Source of the DNA: Spirochaetaceae bacterium
GTDB lineage: Bacteria > Spirochaetota > Spirochaetia > Treponematales > Treponemataceae
DNA length: 64,000 nt
Assembly: GCA_017416145.1 (NCBI GenBank)
Contig: JAFQDD010000017.1
Coordinates: 26,986-90,985 of the forward strand
Direction of reading: 5' to 3'
Made by a program: the position numbers and the translations under genes. The notes under the pieces are model-generated. The model did not search any database and was not told the origin of the DNA. It saw only the letters and a program-made list of their open reading frames with translations. Positions 50,654-58,956 of the stretch are shown one piece after another (the stretch's first letter is position 1; every line of letters starts with the position of its first letter).

Positions 50654-52045
50654 ATGAGTATGCAACAAGAGAAACAATCATTATTAGGAAGTGCTCCTAT
50701 TGGGAAATTGATGGCGAAATTAGCTTTGCCTTCTATTGTGGCTCAGGTAATAAATATTCTGTACAATATTGTGGACAGGATTTATATTGGACATATTGAA
50801 GAAGGGAGTTCTCTTGCTTTAACGGGACTAGGAATTTGCTTTCCTATAATTACGCTGATTTCAGCTTTTAGTGCTTTCGCTGGAGCAGGTGGTGCTCCTC
50901 TAGCTGCTATCGAGCTTGGAAAATCAGAATATGATGCAAAAGCAAAAGAAAAAGCTAATGAAATTCTTGGGAATGTAATTATTATGATAATTGGATTTTC
51001 CCTAGTTTTGTCTGTTTTTTTCTATCTTTTTAAAGAACCGATTTTATTGGCCTTTGGTGCTAGTGAAAATACATTACCTTTTGCAAAGGATTATCTAGAG
51101 ATTTACCTCATTGGAACTCTTTTTGTTCAAATATCAATTGGTTTGAATCCTTTTATTTCTTGTCAGGGTTTTGCAAAAACTGCTATGGCCTCAGTGATTA
51201 TTGGGGCGGTGGCAAATATTATTCTGGATCCGATTTTCATTTTTGGCTTGAATCTTGGGGTAAGAGGTGCTGCTTTTGCAACGATAATTTCTCAAGGAAT
51301 TAGTGCAATTTGGATAATTCGGTTTTTAGCTTCGAAAAAATCGGCTTTGCCTCTTTCTGTGAAGATTGTTAGGTTTCGGCCAAAAATTATTGGAAAAATT
51401 TCATCTTTGGGGATTTCGCCTTTTATTATGCAATCAACAGAAAGTGCGATTTTTGTGGTTTTTAACTCGGGACTACAAAAATATGGTGGTGACTTGTATG
51501 TCGGTGCAATGACTATTATGCAAAGTATTATGCAAATGTGCTTTGTGCCTTTGTCTGGTTTTACAGATGGGGTTCAACCGATTTTGAGTTATAACTACGG
51601 GGCGAAAAAAATTGATAGGGTAAAGGATGCTATCAAAAAAATGCTCGTGATTTCTTTTTCCGCTTCTATCGTTATGGGGGTTTTAGTACCACTTTTCCCG
51701 ATGCAAATTGCTAGGATTTTTACTTCTAATATAGATTTGCTTTTGGTTACTTGTCAGGTTTTGCCAATTTATTTTGGTGCGGTTTGGATTTTTGGGATTC
51801 AGATGGCAGCCCAGAGAACTTTTGTGGGACTTGGGAAGGCAAAAACTTCTTTGTTTATCGCTTTGCTCCGAAAGGTGATTTTACTTATTCCTTTGGCACT
51901 GATTTTGCCAAATTTTATTGGCGTGAACGGAATTCTATGGGCAGAACCAATTGCTTCAACAATTTCGGCAATTACATCTGGGATATTTTTGTTTTTTACT
52001 TATAAAGAGTTGGATAAAAATCAAAAAAATCTCCAAAAACTATAA
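50654..52045 (+). CDS. MATE-family efflux transporter
   Basis: A 463-residue multidrug and toxic compound extruder with twelve TM helices in two six-helix halves (APIGKLMAKLALPSIVAQV at the start; conserved NPFISCQGF-like loop). It exchanges sodium or protons for organic cations. The start codon is ATG 50654 (ATG 50660 is possible), only 3 bases after the upstream stop and without a good ribosome-binding site, so it probably depends on upstream translation. Substrates unknown. Confidence 0.92.
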   Translation: MSMQQEKQSLLGSAPIGKLMAKLALPSIVAQVINILYNIVDRIYIGHIEEGSSLALTGLGICFPIITLISAFSAFAGAGGAPLAAIELGKSEYDAKAKEKANEILGNVIIMIIGFSLVLSVFFYLFKEPILLAFGASENTLPFAKDYLEIYLIGTLFVQISIGLNPFISCQGFAKTAMASVIIGAVANIILDPIFIFGLNLGVRGAAFATIISQGISAIWIIRFLASKKSALPLSVKIVRFRPKIIGKISSLGISPFIMQSTESAIFVVFNSGLQKYGGDLYVGAMTIMQSIMQMCFVPLSGFTDGVQPILSYNYGAKKIDRVKDAIKKMLVISFSASIVMGVLVPLFPMQIARIFTSNIDLLLVTCQVLPIYFGAVWIFGIQMAAQRTFVGLGKAKTSLFIALLRKVILLIPLALILPNFIGVNGILWAEPIASTISAITSGIFLFFTYKELDKNQKNLQKL

Positions 52046-52118
52046 TAAACTTAATTTTTTAATAAAAAAACAAGAATTAGAATTTAGAATAGAACTTTCT
52101 TGTGATACTATCTAAATT

Positions 52119-53237
52119 ATGGCAACAAAGAAAACAACAAAAGCGAAATCTTCAAATAAGAAGAAAAAGGGTGGGAAACTCGCCTCTGTTTTTACTGTCA
52201 TAGTAGTAATAGCTGCTATTGCGTGGTATGTATGTGGGAAACCTGCAATCTCAATGCAGGAAGATAGTTTTGACTTTGCAATTTATTTAACAGAAGAGCC
52301 TTTATGGAAACAATTTTTAAATGATCCTGGGGCTGTTATTGCAAAGGAAACTGGTGTCGATTTGTCTTGGAAAGAAGCGAAACCGTCGCCTTCTGCTCCA
52401 AAAACAAGTGTTTCAACTGGAAGTTCTGCAAATAATATTACAGAACACGACCAAAATCATGCTGAAAACACTGGGTTGTATCTAGGAAATCCATCAGATG
52501 CAATCGCTTCAAAATCCAGCGGAACAAACTATTTGATGGAAAAACCTCAGTTTACAATTTCATACAATAATGAAAAGTACATTCCAAACTGGGTTGCTTG
52601 GCACTTACAAACAAGTGATATTGGAAAAGCTGATCGGGCTGATGATTTCCGTCCTGATGATGAATTGCCAGAGGACTGGTATGGTATCAAAAAAGCTGAT
52701 TATCAATATAACAAGTATGGATTTGACCGAGGTCACGTTTGTCCATCTGCTGATAGAACAGCAACTCAAGAAGATAATAGTATGACTTTCTTGATGACAA
52801 ATATGGTTCCACAAGCTCCAGATTCAAATCGTGTTGTATGGCGTTTGCTTGAGGAATACGAAAGAGATTTAGCTTTGGAAGGAAATGAACTTTATATTAT
52901 TGCTGGAGTTTACGGTGTGGGAGGCTCTAGTGACAAAGGTTCTTTTGAATCTGTGGATATTAAATTAAAATCTGGTGAAATAATAAAAATGGAAGTTCCA
53001 GCTTACACTTGGAAGGTAATTGTTTCTTTCCCAGAGGGCTCAAATGATTTGGAAAGAATCAGTACTGATGCAACTGTAATTGCGGTAATGATTCCAAATC
53101 AGGATAATGTTCACAAAGATGCAACTTGGGAAACTTACAAAACTACAATTGATGAAATTGAAACAGCCACAGGTTATGACTTTTTTGAACTACTTCCAGA
53201 CAATGTAGAAAATGTACTAGAAGCTCGGGCTTCATAA
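52119..53237 (+). CDS. DNA/RNA non-specific endonuclease (NUC1 family)
   Basis: A 372-residue secreted or membrane-anchored nuclease. A Lys-rich N-terminus precedes one TM helix (about 23-42). A low-complexity Ser-rich linker (about 90-125) leads to the NUC domain. The catalytic DRGHVCPSADR contains the conserved His, and MTNMVPQAPDSNR has the metal-binding Asn. It probably faces the periplasm or outside and scavenges nucleic acid. TGT-GATACT lies nine bases before the ATG; no Shine-Dalgarno sequence. Confidence 0.9.
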   Translation: MATKKTTKAKSSNKKKKGGKLASVFTVIVVIAAIAWYVCGKPAISMQEDSFDFAIYLTEEPLWKQFLNDPGAVIAKETGVDLSWKEAKPSPSAPKTSVSTGSSANNITEHDQNHAENTGLYLGNPSDAIASKSSGTNYLMEKPQFTISYNNEKYIPNWVAWHLQTSDIGKADRADDFRPDDELPEDWYGIKKADYQYNKYGFDRGHVCPSADRTATQEDNSMTFLMTNMVPQAPDSNRVVWRLLEEYERDLALEGNELYIIAGVYGVGGSSDKGSFESVDIKLKSGEIIKMEVPAYTWKVIVSFPEGSNDLERISTDATVIAVMIPNQDNVHKDATWETYKTTIDEIETATGYDFFELLPDNVENVLEARAS

Positions 53238-53300
53238 AATAAAAAAATTGCTGACATTGGGCAGTTTTTATAAATTATTTTGCTGAAAGAGGAGATTATT

Positions 53301-53519
53301 ATGGCAAAGAAAGGTAAAGATTATTTTGGAATGGGTCGTTTAATTAGCATTATTTTCGCTATTATCCCTGTAACATCTTGGTTGTTCGGATTTGTTACAC
53401 GATTCAAAGAAGGAAAAGTTCTAGCTGGTGTTTTACGTCTTCTATTAGGTTGGAATATTATTTATATTCTTGACTTAATTATGATGATTTTCAAAGGTTC
53501 AATTCTAAGATTGTTCTAA
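53301..53519 (+). CDS. Small membrane protein, unknown
   Basis: A 72-residue protein with a basic N-terminus (AKKGKDYFG) and two TM helices (about 14-34 and 43-65). No family recognised. AGAGGAG lies six bases before ATG 53301, so the upstream in-frame TTG is rejected. A strong terminator follows. The clear ribosome-binding site and terminator make it a real gene. Confidence 0.75.
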   Translation: MAKKGKDYFGMGRLISIIFAIIPVTSWLFGFVTRFKEGKVLAGVLRLLLGWNIIYILDLIMMIFKGSILRLF

Positions 53520-53539
53520 TTGATTGTGAACTAATTAAA

Positions 53540-53580
53540 AAGAAACCCCGAGGGGCTCGGTGAGCAACTCGGGGTTTCTT
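53540..53580. terminator. Strong terminator after the small membrane protein gene
   Basis: A 13-bp perfect stem (AAGAAACCCCGAG and complement) with a 15-base loop, ending in CTT without a long T-run. It sits between converging genes. Confidence 0.8.
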
Positions 53581-53661
53581 GTGTATAAATAGTAAAAAAC
53601 TGATAATGTCTAAGGGGGAAAACAAGCTGTGGAAAAGCTGGGCTTGTTTTGTGAAATTGGT

Positions 53662-54246
53662 TTAATTTTTTGATACAATCTTTTTGTAGTTTATTAGGTA
53701 ATCGGCAAAAGATGTGTATGAAGCAACTAAACCTATGGCGAAAAGTACTAGACTGATAATTTTCAAAACTGGAAGAGCGTTTCCAAGGTTAATTCCTAAG
53801 CGAATAAGGCTTTCGATTCCTAGTGTAAAAATACTTGCTCCAACATATAATACGGTTTTGAATTTGCCACCTTTTCTAGCACCAATTGCAACGCCCTGTT
53901 TTACAGCCATTAGGCGAATGAAAAGCATACTGTATTCTCGGATGAAAATCAAAAGCAAAAATGCCATTGGCATATATCCTGTTTGAACGTAGCAAAACAT
54001 TGCTGTAAGATGAAGAATAACATCTGCAAATGGATCGAAAAGTTTTCCAAAATCACTTACGGCATTTTCTTTTCGTGCATAAAAACCATCTAAAAAATCT
54101 GTAAATTCTGCAAATCCGAGAAGTGGAAGCATAATACAAGCTGTTAAAAAGTTTCCATGTCCTGTCCAAACTGGAATCATATATAGAAAGTAAAAAATTG
54201 GTGCAAAAATGATTCGAACCATAGTATATTTGTCAGCAGTTTTCAT
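53662..54246 (-). CDS. pgsA: CDP-alcohol phosphatidyltransferase (phosphatidylglycerophosphate synthase)
   Basis: A 194-residue membrane enzyme that makes phosphatidylglycerophosphate from CDP-diacylglycerol and glycerol-3-phosphate. The family motif D-G-x2-A-R-x8-G-x3-D-x3-D is complete in DGFYARKENAVSDF then GKLFDPFAD. About five or six TM helices. A longer frame upstream is rejected because the promoter ends 7 bases before ATG 54246. The acceptor alcohol is inferred from family prevalence; another CDP-alcohol transferase activity is possible. Confidence 0.85.
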   Translation of the reverse strand: MKTADKYTMVRIIFAPIFYFLYMIPVWTGHGNFLTACIMLPLLGFAEFTDFLDGFYARKENAVSDFGKLFDPFADVILHLTAMFCYVQTGYMPMAFLLLIFIREYSMLFIRLMAVKQGVAIGARKGGKFKTVLYVGASIFTLGIESLIRLGINLGNALPVLKIISLVLFAIGLVASYTSFADYLINYKKIVSKN

Positions 54247-54253
54247 AGGTTTA

Positions 54254-54282
54254 AATATCAAGAAAAAAAGGGAATATGTCAA
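54254..54282 (-). promoter_or_regulatory. pgsA promoter, 7 bases from the ATG
   Basis: Minus strand: perfect TTGACA (54277-54282), 17 bases, GATATT (54254-54259), seven bases, ATG 54246. Confidence 0.6.
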
Positions 54283-54480
54283 GTCTTTTATAGTTTTTGT
54301 GGTTGGTTTTGGGAAAGACTTTGAGGATTTTGGGGGAATCTGGGGATTGTGATGGGGATTGGCGACGAATTGTCTAAAAAATGGATTTTAGAAATTTAAT
54401 TTTCCTATGAATTGAAATACTAGACAGTAGGCAAAAAAATTATATAGATTATTAGTATTAAATTATATATTAGGAATAAA

Positions 54481-55407
54481 ATGTTTGATTGGAAGAGCCC
54501 TTCGTTATCTGATTTAAGTAAAATAAAAAACGCAGCAGAAATCAATAATCAATTTGGCAATGAAATGTGTGCTGCTAATTTGTTTTTGTATAGAAAAAAA
54601 TATAATACTCAAATTGCATTCTTTGATAATATGCTTTTTCGAAGATACAGCATTGACAATCAAATTTGGTATGGGATTCCTCTTGCTTTAGAATCAATTG
54701 CGTCTGAAATCACAAAAAATCAGAAAATCCTTGATGGAATTGATTTGTTAATATCTGAAAATTTGGAAAAAGGTTCTATAGATTTTGCTTATGTTTATGA
54801 AAATGATTTAAAATTGCTAAAATCAAAATATCAACACAAAGTAAAAGAAAAAATTCAAGAAGATAGTTTTGATTACATTTATCTTCGTGAAAATCTTGCT
54901 GTTTTAGAAGGTTCTAAATATCAAAAAAAACGAAATCATATTTCTAGATTTTTGCGAAGTTTTCCTCAAGGGTGTTTTCAAGTACTTTCAAAGGAAAATG
55001 TGGGTTATGCTTGGGAAGTGGAGCAACTTTGGCTAGAGGCTGCAAATAATCAGGGTGAATCTTCTAAAAGTTTGAATCAAGAATATTCTATAATAAAAGA
55101 AGCTTTAGAAAATTTTGAGGTTTTGAATCTATTTGGTGGAATTGTTTTTGTTGATGAAAAACCAGTTGCAATGACTGTGGCATCCTCTCTAAATTCAAAG
55201 ATTATGGATATTCATTTCGAAAAAGCGATTATGCCTTATGCTTTTGAAGGGGCGTATAGTTTTATAAATCGTGAATTCGCGAAAACTCAAAATACTTTGT
55301 TCTTTAATAGAGAAGAGGATTTAGGAATTTCTGGTTTGAGAAAAGCAAAAATGTCCTATTATCCTACTGAAATTCTAAAAAAATGGTCTGCGAAAATTGA
55401 ATTTTAG
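54481..55407 (+). CDS. DUF2156 (MprF C-terminal-like, GNAT-fold) protein
   Basis: A 308-residue soluble protein like the catalytic domain of lysylphosphatidylglycerol synthases (DUF2156): N-terminal block FGNEMCAANLFLYRKKYN, the tandem GNAT-like halves, and a C-terminal block EEDLGISGLRKAKMSYYPTE split over EDLGISGLRKAK. It lacks the flippase domain. It may transfer an aminoacyl group or serve another N-acyl role; the substrate is unknown. AGGA lies seven bases before the ATG. Confidence 0.75.
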   Translation: MFDWKSPSLSDLSKIKNAAEINNQFGNEMCAANLFLYRKKYNTQIAFFDNMLFRRYSIDNQIWYGIPLALESIASEITKNQKILDGIDLLISENLEKGSIDFAYVYENDLKLLKSKYQHKVKEKIQEDSFDYIYLRENLAVLEGSKYQKKRNHISRFLRSFPQGCFQVLSKENVGYAWEVEQLWLEAANNQGESSKSLNQEYSIIKEALENFEVLNLFGGIVFVDEKPVAMTVASSLNSKIMDIHFEKAIMPYAFEGAYSFINREFAKTQNTLFFNREEDLGISGLRKAKMSYYPTEILKKWSAKIEF

Positions 55408-55469
55408 TTTAATGAATAGTTCAATTTGCGTGATTTGTCGGGTTTTGCACCATTTTATACGCTCTTCCA

Positions 55470-56489
55470 TTATTTTGCCGTCCAATGCCAAACTACTTTT
55501 GCCAGTTCGTTGGAAAATGGCTGGGGACGAGTAAAGTCTGGGAGCCATTCGGTGTCTTCTTCTAATTCTTGGTAGAAAAGGTATTCAAAGTTGTGCTCTT
55601 GGATTAGCTCTTGGGCTTTTTGAAACTCCTCTTTTGTGATTAGGCGGTTACTAAAGGCGGCAAGGGCGGTTTCTCGTTGCTGAAGCTCTTGGGCTGTGAA
55701 AAGGGATTTATCCACAGAAACGGGGGTGTATTGCATCATTAGGCTGATGCAGGGTGTGTTTTCTGGGTTTAGGGTGGTCATTTTTTCAAGCCAGTCTAGG
55801 GTGAGTGTAGTGTCGTCTAGACGACCTGGCATAACTAAGTGTCGGATTATTACACCGGAAAGCATTTTTTCGTTTGTTTGGGTTGGATCTGTTTTGTCTT
55901 TTACGGTGATGAAGCGGGATTTTGTGTTTTTTATCATCCAGCGTATGGCTTTTTTTGCGGCGGCTGGATAATCGGCGGCTTTGAAAACGGCTTCGGACAT
56001 CATTGGGTTTAGGGTTTTTAGGTCTGGAAGCCAAATGTCTACAAGGCCTTTTAGCATTTCTAAGGCTTCTACTGATTCGTAGGCGGAACAGTTCCAGCAA
56101 ATTGGTAGGTCAAGTCCGGCGTCTTTTGCTTGTTTTATGGCTTTTGCGAAAAATGGAATGGCGTGGCTTCCTGTTACAATGTTGATGTTTTCGGCACCCT
56201 GTTCTTTTAGCTTGAAGAAAATTTGAACAGTTTCTTCTATATTAAGAGCTTTTCCCATGCCGCATTGGGATATTTGGTAGTTTTGGCAAAAGGCACAGCG
56301 AAGGTTGCAGCCTGTTACAAAGATAGTGCCAGAGCCGTTGTTTACGGTGATAGGTGGCTCTTCGCCAAAGTGGAGACAGGCAACAGCTAAGCGAAGTTGG
56401 TCTGTTTCTTTGCAAAAGCCGGTTTTGCCTTGAGTTCTGTCTATTTTGCAATTTCTTGGGCAAAGGGTGCAGGATTTGTAGGCGTCCAT
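55470..56489 (-). CDS. PflA-like radical SAM protein (COG1313 type)
   Basis: A 339-residue radical SAM protein. A Cys-rich N-terminus (CTLCPRNCKIDRTQGKTGFC) precedes the core with cluster motif GCNLRCAFCQNYQIS. The rest of the barrel is conserved (GSHAIPFF, WNCSAYES, DIWLPDLK). It is related to pyruvate formate-lyase activating enzymes and the AmmeMemoRadiSam group, but the partner enzyme is not nearby. AAGGA precedes the ATG. Reaction unknown. Confidence 0.85.
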   Translation of the reverse strand: MDAYKSCTLCPRNCKIDRTQGKTGFCKETDQLRLAVACLHFGEEPPITVNNGSGTIFVTGCNLRCAFCQNYQISQCGMGKALNIEETVQIFFKLKEQGAENINIVTGSHAIPFFAKAIKQAKDAGLDLPICWNCSAYESVEALEMLKGLVDIWLPDLKTLNPMMSEAVFKAADYPAAAKKAIRWMIKNTKSRFITVKDKTDPTQTNEKMLSGVIIRHLVMPGRLDDTTLTLDWLEKMTTLNPENTPCISLMMQYTPVSVDKSLFTAQELQQRETALAAFSNRLITKEEFQKAQELIQEHNFEYLFYQELEEDTEWLPDFTRPQPFSNELAKVVWHWTAK

Positions 56490-56514
56490 TCTGTGTCCTT
56501 TTTTTTGAAGTTTT

Positions 56515-56599
56515 TGTCATACGGGGATTTGCACTTGCTCTGGGTGGAGGCACTAGGAGAAGGACGTTAGTCCTGAACAAATCCGTGTGGCATTTGCCT
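56515..56599. repeat. Dispersed palindromic repeat element (copy 1)
   Basis: Bases 56559-56592 match 62845-62878 in inverted orientation at all but two or three positions. The element contains the 12-bp near-palindrome GGACGTTAGTCC (56562-56573). It fills the gap between the radical SAM gene and the next gene. Confidence 0.7.
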
Positions 56600-57004
56600 C
56601 TACAAGGCGCCGTTTTCTACGATGATAGACATTAAATCTGAAAGTAGGTTTATGTCTAAGTCACAGGCTTCGGCGTTTACAAGGTCTCGGATTTCCTCCC
56701 AGTCTGTTTTTGAAAAGCAGTAGGTTTTGTCTTTTTCGGCGGAAAGAAAATCGTCGGCATCTAAAATCCAGTTGATGGTGTCTTCTGTTGGTTCTTGGCT
56801 AATATCACTTGATGAAAGAACTTTGTTTTCTAGCCAATATTGGGAAATACCTTCTGGCAAAGCCCCAAAATTTTTGTATGAAGATGCAAAGCGGTTTCCA
56901 ATTTCTTTACAAGCTCGTTCTGGGTTAAAGTTGCCGTTGTTGTTGGCTCTGTCGTATTTTAGAATTCGCTGAATATCAGCGTAAAATTTTGAGTTATTAT
57001 CCAT
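56600..57004 (-). CDS. Hypothetical protein
   Basis: A 134-residue acidic, mainly helical soluble protein with no recognised domain, signal or TM. The start is ATG 57004; TATAAT-like hexamers lie 3-8 bases upstream, close to the divergent cysK promoter. Its stop borders the dispersed repeat. It converges on nothing and its reading frame is intact over the full length, so it is likely real. Confidence 0.55.
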   Translation of the reverse strand: MDNNSKFYADIQRILKYDRANNNGNFNPERACKEIGNRFASSYKNFGALPEGISQYWLENKVLSSSDISQEPTEDTINWILDADDFLSAEKDKTYCFSKTDWEEIRDLVNAEACDLDINLLSDLMSIIVENGAL

Positions 57005-57021
57005 AAGATTATATTATCACG

Positions 57022-57050
57022 TTGACAGATTAAAATCTATTAGTTAAATT
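57022..57050 (+). promoter_or_regulatory. cysK promoter, 6 bases from the ATG
   Basis: Perfect TTGACA (57022-57027), 17 bases, TAAATT (57045-57050), six bases, ATG 57057. No Shine-Dalgarno sequence. The best single example of the leaderless arrangement. Confidence 0.7.
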
Positions 57051-57056
57051 TTAGTT

Positions 57057-57980
57057 ATGAAAATTGTTAAATCCATTATTGATTTGGTAGGGTATACTCC
57101 TACTGTAGAATTGGTTCGGTTGGAAAAAAAGTATGGGCTAAAGGCTCGTCTTTGTGCAAAACTTGAATATTTTAATCCAGCGGGAAGTGCAAAAGATAGA
57201 ATTGCAAAAGCTATGATTTTGGATGCCATCCAAAAGGGAAAAATTGATCGAGATTCTGTAATTATTGAGCCAACTAGTGGGAATACTGGTATTGGTCTTG
57301 CTTTTGTTTGCGGAACTTTTGGAATGAGAACGATTTTAACAATGCCAGACACAATGAGCAAAGAACGACAAGATTTGTTAAAGGCTTATGGAGCTGAAAT
57401 TGTTTTAACTGATGGAAAACTTGGAATGAAGGGCGCCATTGATAAGGCAAATGAACTTGCGGCATCAATTCCAAACAGTTATATTCCTGGGCAATTTACA
57501 AATCCTGTGAATCCAAAGGCACATTTTGAAACAACTGGACCTGAAATCTGGAAAGACACAGAGGAAAAGGTTGATATTTTTGTGGCTGGTGTTGGAACCG
57601 GTGGAACTTTGTCTGGCACTGGAAAATACTTGAAAAAGATGAATCCAAATATTAAAGTAGTGGCTGTTGAACCAGAAAAATCTCCTTTGCTAAGCGGGGG
57701 ACAAGCAGCTCCTCACGGTTTACAGGGAATTGGAGCAAACTTTATTCCTGAAACTTTGGATAAAAATATTATTGATGAAGTGATTACTGTGGGTGATGAA
57801 GAAGCTTATGCTCAAACCAAGGAACTTTCTGAAGAAGGAATTTTGGTGGGTATTTCTTCTGGAGCTGCGGTGGTGGCAGCGAAAAAACTTGCACAGCGTC
57901 CAGAAAACGAAGGAAAATTGATTGTAACACTTCTTCCGGACAATGGTGAACGCTATATTTCGACGGGAGTTTTTGCGTAA
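57057..57980 (+). CDS. cysK: Cysteine synthase A (O-acetylserine sulfhydrylase)
   Basis: A 307-residue PLP enzyme that makes cysteine from O-acetylserine and sulfide. Lys46 in PAGSAKDRIA binds PLP, TSGNTGIGLA binds the phosphate-facing substrate, and GTGGTLSGTG holds the PLP phosphate. Length and order match CysK. The following rRNA methylase gene is 30 bases downstream. Confidence 0.94.
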   Translation: MKIVKSIIDLVGYTPTVELVRLEKKYGLKARLCAKLEYFNPAGSAKDRIAKAMILDAIQKGKIDRDSVIIEPTSGNTGIGLAFVCGTFGMRTILTMPDTMSKERQDLLKAYGAEIVLTDGKLGMKGAIDKANELAASIPNSYIPGQFTNPVNPKAHFETTGPEIWKDTEEKVDIFVAGVGTGGTLSGTGKYLKKMNPNIKVVAVEPEKSPLLSGGQAAPHGLQGIGANFIPETLDKNIIDEVITVGDEEAYAQTKELSEEGILVGISSGAAVVAAKKLAQRPENEGKLIVTLLPDNGERYISTGVFA

Positions 57981-58010
57981 AAGGTTTGCGTAAAAGCGTG
58001 AAAGGAAACT

Positions 58011-58769
58011 ATGAAAAATAAGAAAAACAAAGAACTTGCGGTTTGTGGATTTGAAGCGGTAAAGGCTTTAGAAAAAAATAATTTTGAAATGATTCAGAGG
58101 CTTTATTTTACTGCGGATCGGGCACCGCTTTTCGGTGGGCTTTGCAAAAAGTTGGCTGCGAAAAAAGTTCCTTACAATCTTGTGCAGGATGGAAAAGAAC
58201 TAGAAAAACTTTGCGGAAGTGTTCATCATCAAGGGGTTGTGGCAATGATTCCTCAGCCTGAAATCACACCATTAACTAACACAATTGTAAATGGGTGGAT
58301 AGAAAGAGGCGAAAGTGCTTTGTTGATGGATAGGGTTGGAAATGCTAACAATCTTGGAGCTATTATTCGTTCGGCTGCATTTTTTGGGATGAAAAATATC
58401 ATTATTCCTGTGGATGAAGCACAATCTAGTATTACCACAAGTTCTTATCGGGTGGCACAAGGGGGAATGGAAAAAGTGAATATGTTTTCTGTTTCTTCAA
58501 TAAGCCATTTGCTAAGTGATGTGAAGGACAAAATCTTGTGTTTTGGCACTGATGTAAGGGGAAAAATGCCAATTAGTGAAATTGCTCCCTTGTGCAAAAA
58601 AGAGAAAAAGCCTTGCATCATTGTGATGGGAAACGAAGAACACGGAATTTCTGATGAAGTTCGGGAAAATTGCCAATATTTGGTAACAATTCCAACAAAG
58701 ATGCAAAATATGGAAAGCTTAAACGTGGCTCAAGCTGCGGCAATTATTTTGTACGAAGTTTCTAAATAG
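58011..58769 (+). CDS. SpoU/TrmH-type RNA 2'-O-methyltransferase
   Basis: A 252-residue knotted methyltransferase that methylates ribose in rRNA or tRNA. An N-terminal substrate-binding domain (about 10-85) precedes the SPOUT domain. The three motifs are visible: NANNLGAIIRSAAFFG, IVMGNEEHGIS and IPTKMQNMESLNVAQAAAI. AAAGGAAACT precedes the ATG. It is downstream of cysK in one unit; a terminator follows. The target nucleotide is not determinable. Confidence 0.9.
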   Translation: MKNKKNKELAVCGFEAVKALEKNNFEMIQRLYFTADRAPLFGGLCKKLAAKKVPYNLVQDGKELEKLCGSVHHQGVVAMIPQPEITPLTNTIVNGWIERGESALLMDRVGNANNLGAIIRSAAFFGMKNIIIPVDEAQSSITTSSYRVAQGGMEKVNMFSVSSISHLLSDVKDKILCFGTDVRGKMPISEIAPLCKKEKKPCIIVMGNEEHGISDEVRENCQYLVTIPTKMQNMESLNVAQAAAIILYEVSK

Positions 58770-58827
58770 GTTTAAGGGATTTTCAGAATTCGGAAAAAAT
58801 CGAGTTTTGGAGAAATTGTCTTTTGAG

Positions 58828-58862
58828 AAAGGTTGTCTAGGATGCTAGACAGCCTTTTTTTT
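58828..58862 (+). terminator. Terminator after the TrmH-type gene
   Basis: Stem AAGG-T-TGTCTAG / CTAGACA-G-CCTT, loop GATG, followed by eight T. Confidence 0.85.
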
Positions 58863-58956
58863 GAAAATTTACTAAATTTTCAACGGAATTTTCAAAATTT
58901 ATGTAAGATAATTATTAATATCATAACTCATAATTATTTATTAGAGGAGAAAGTAA

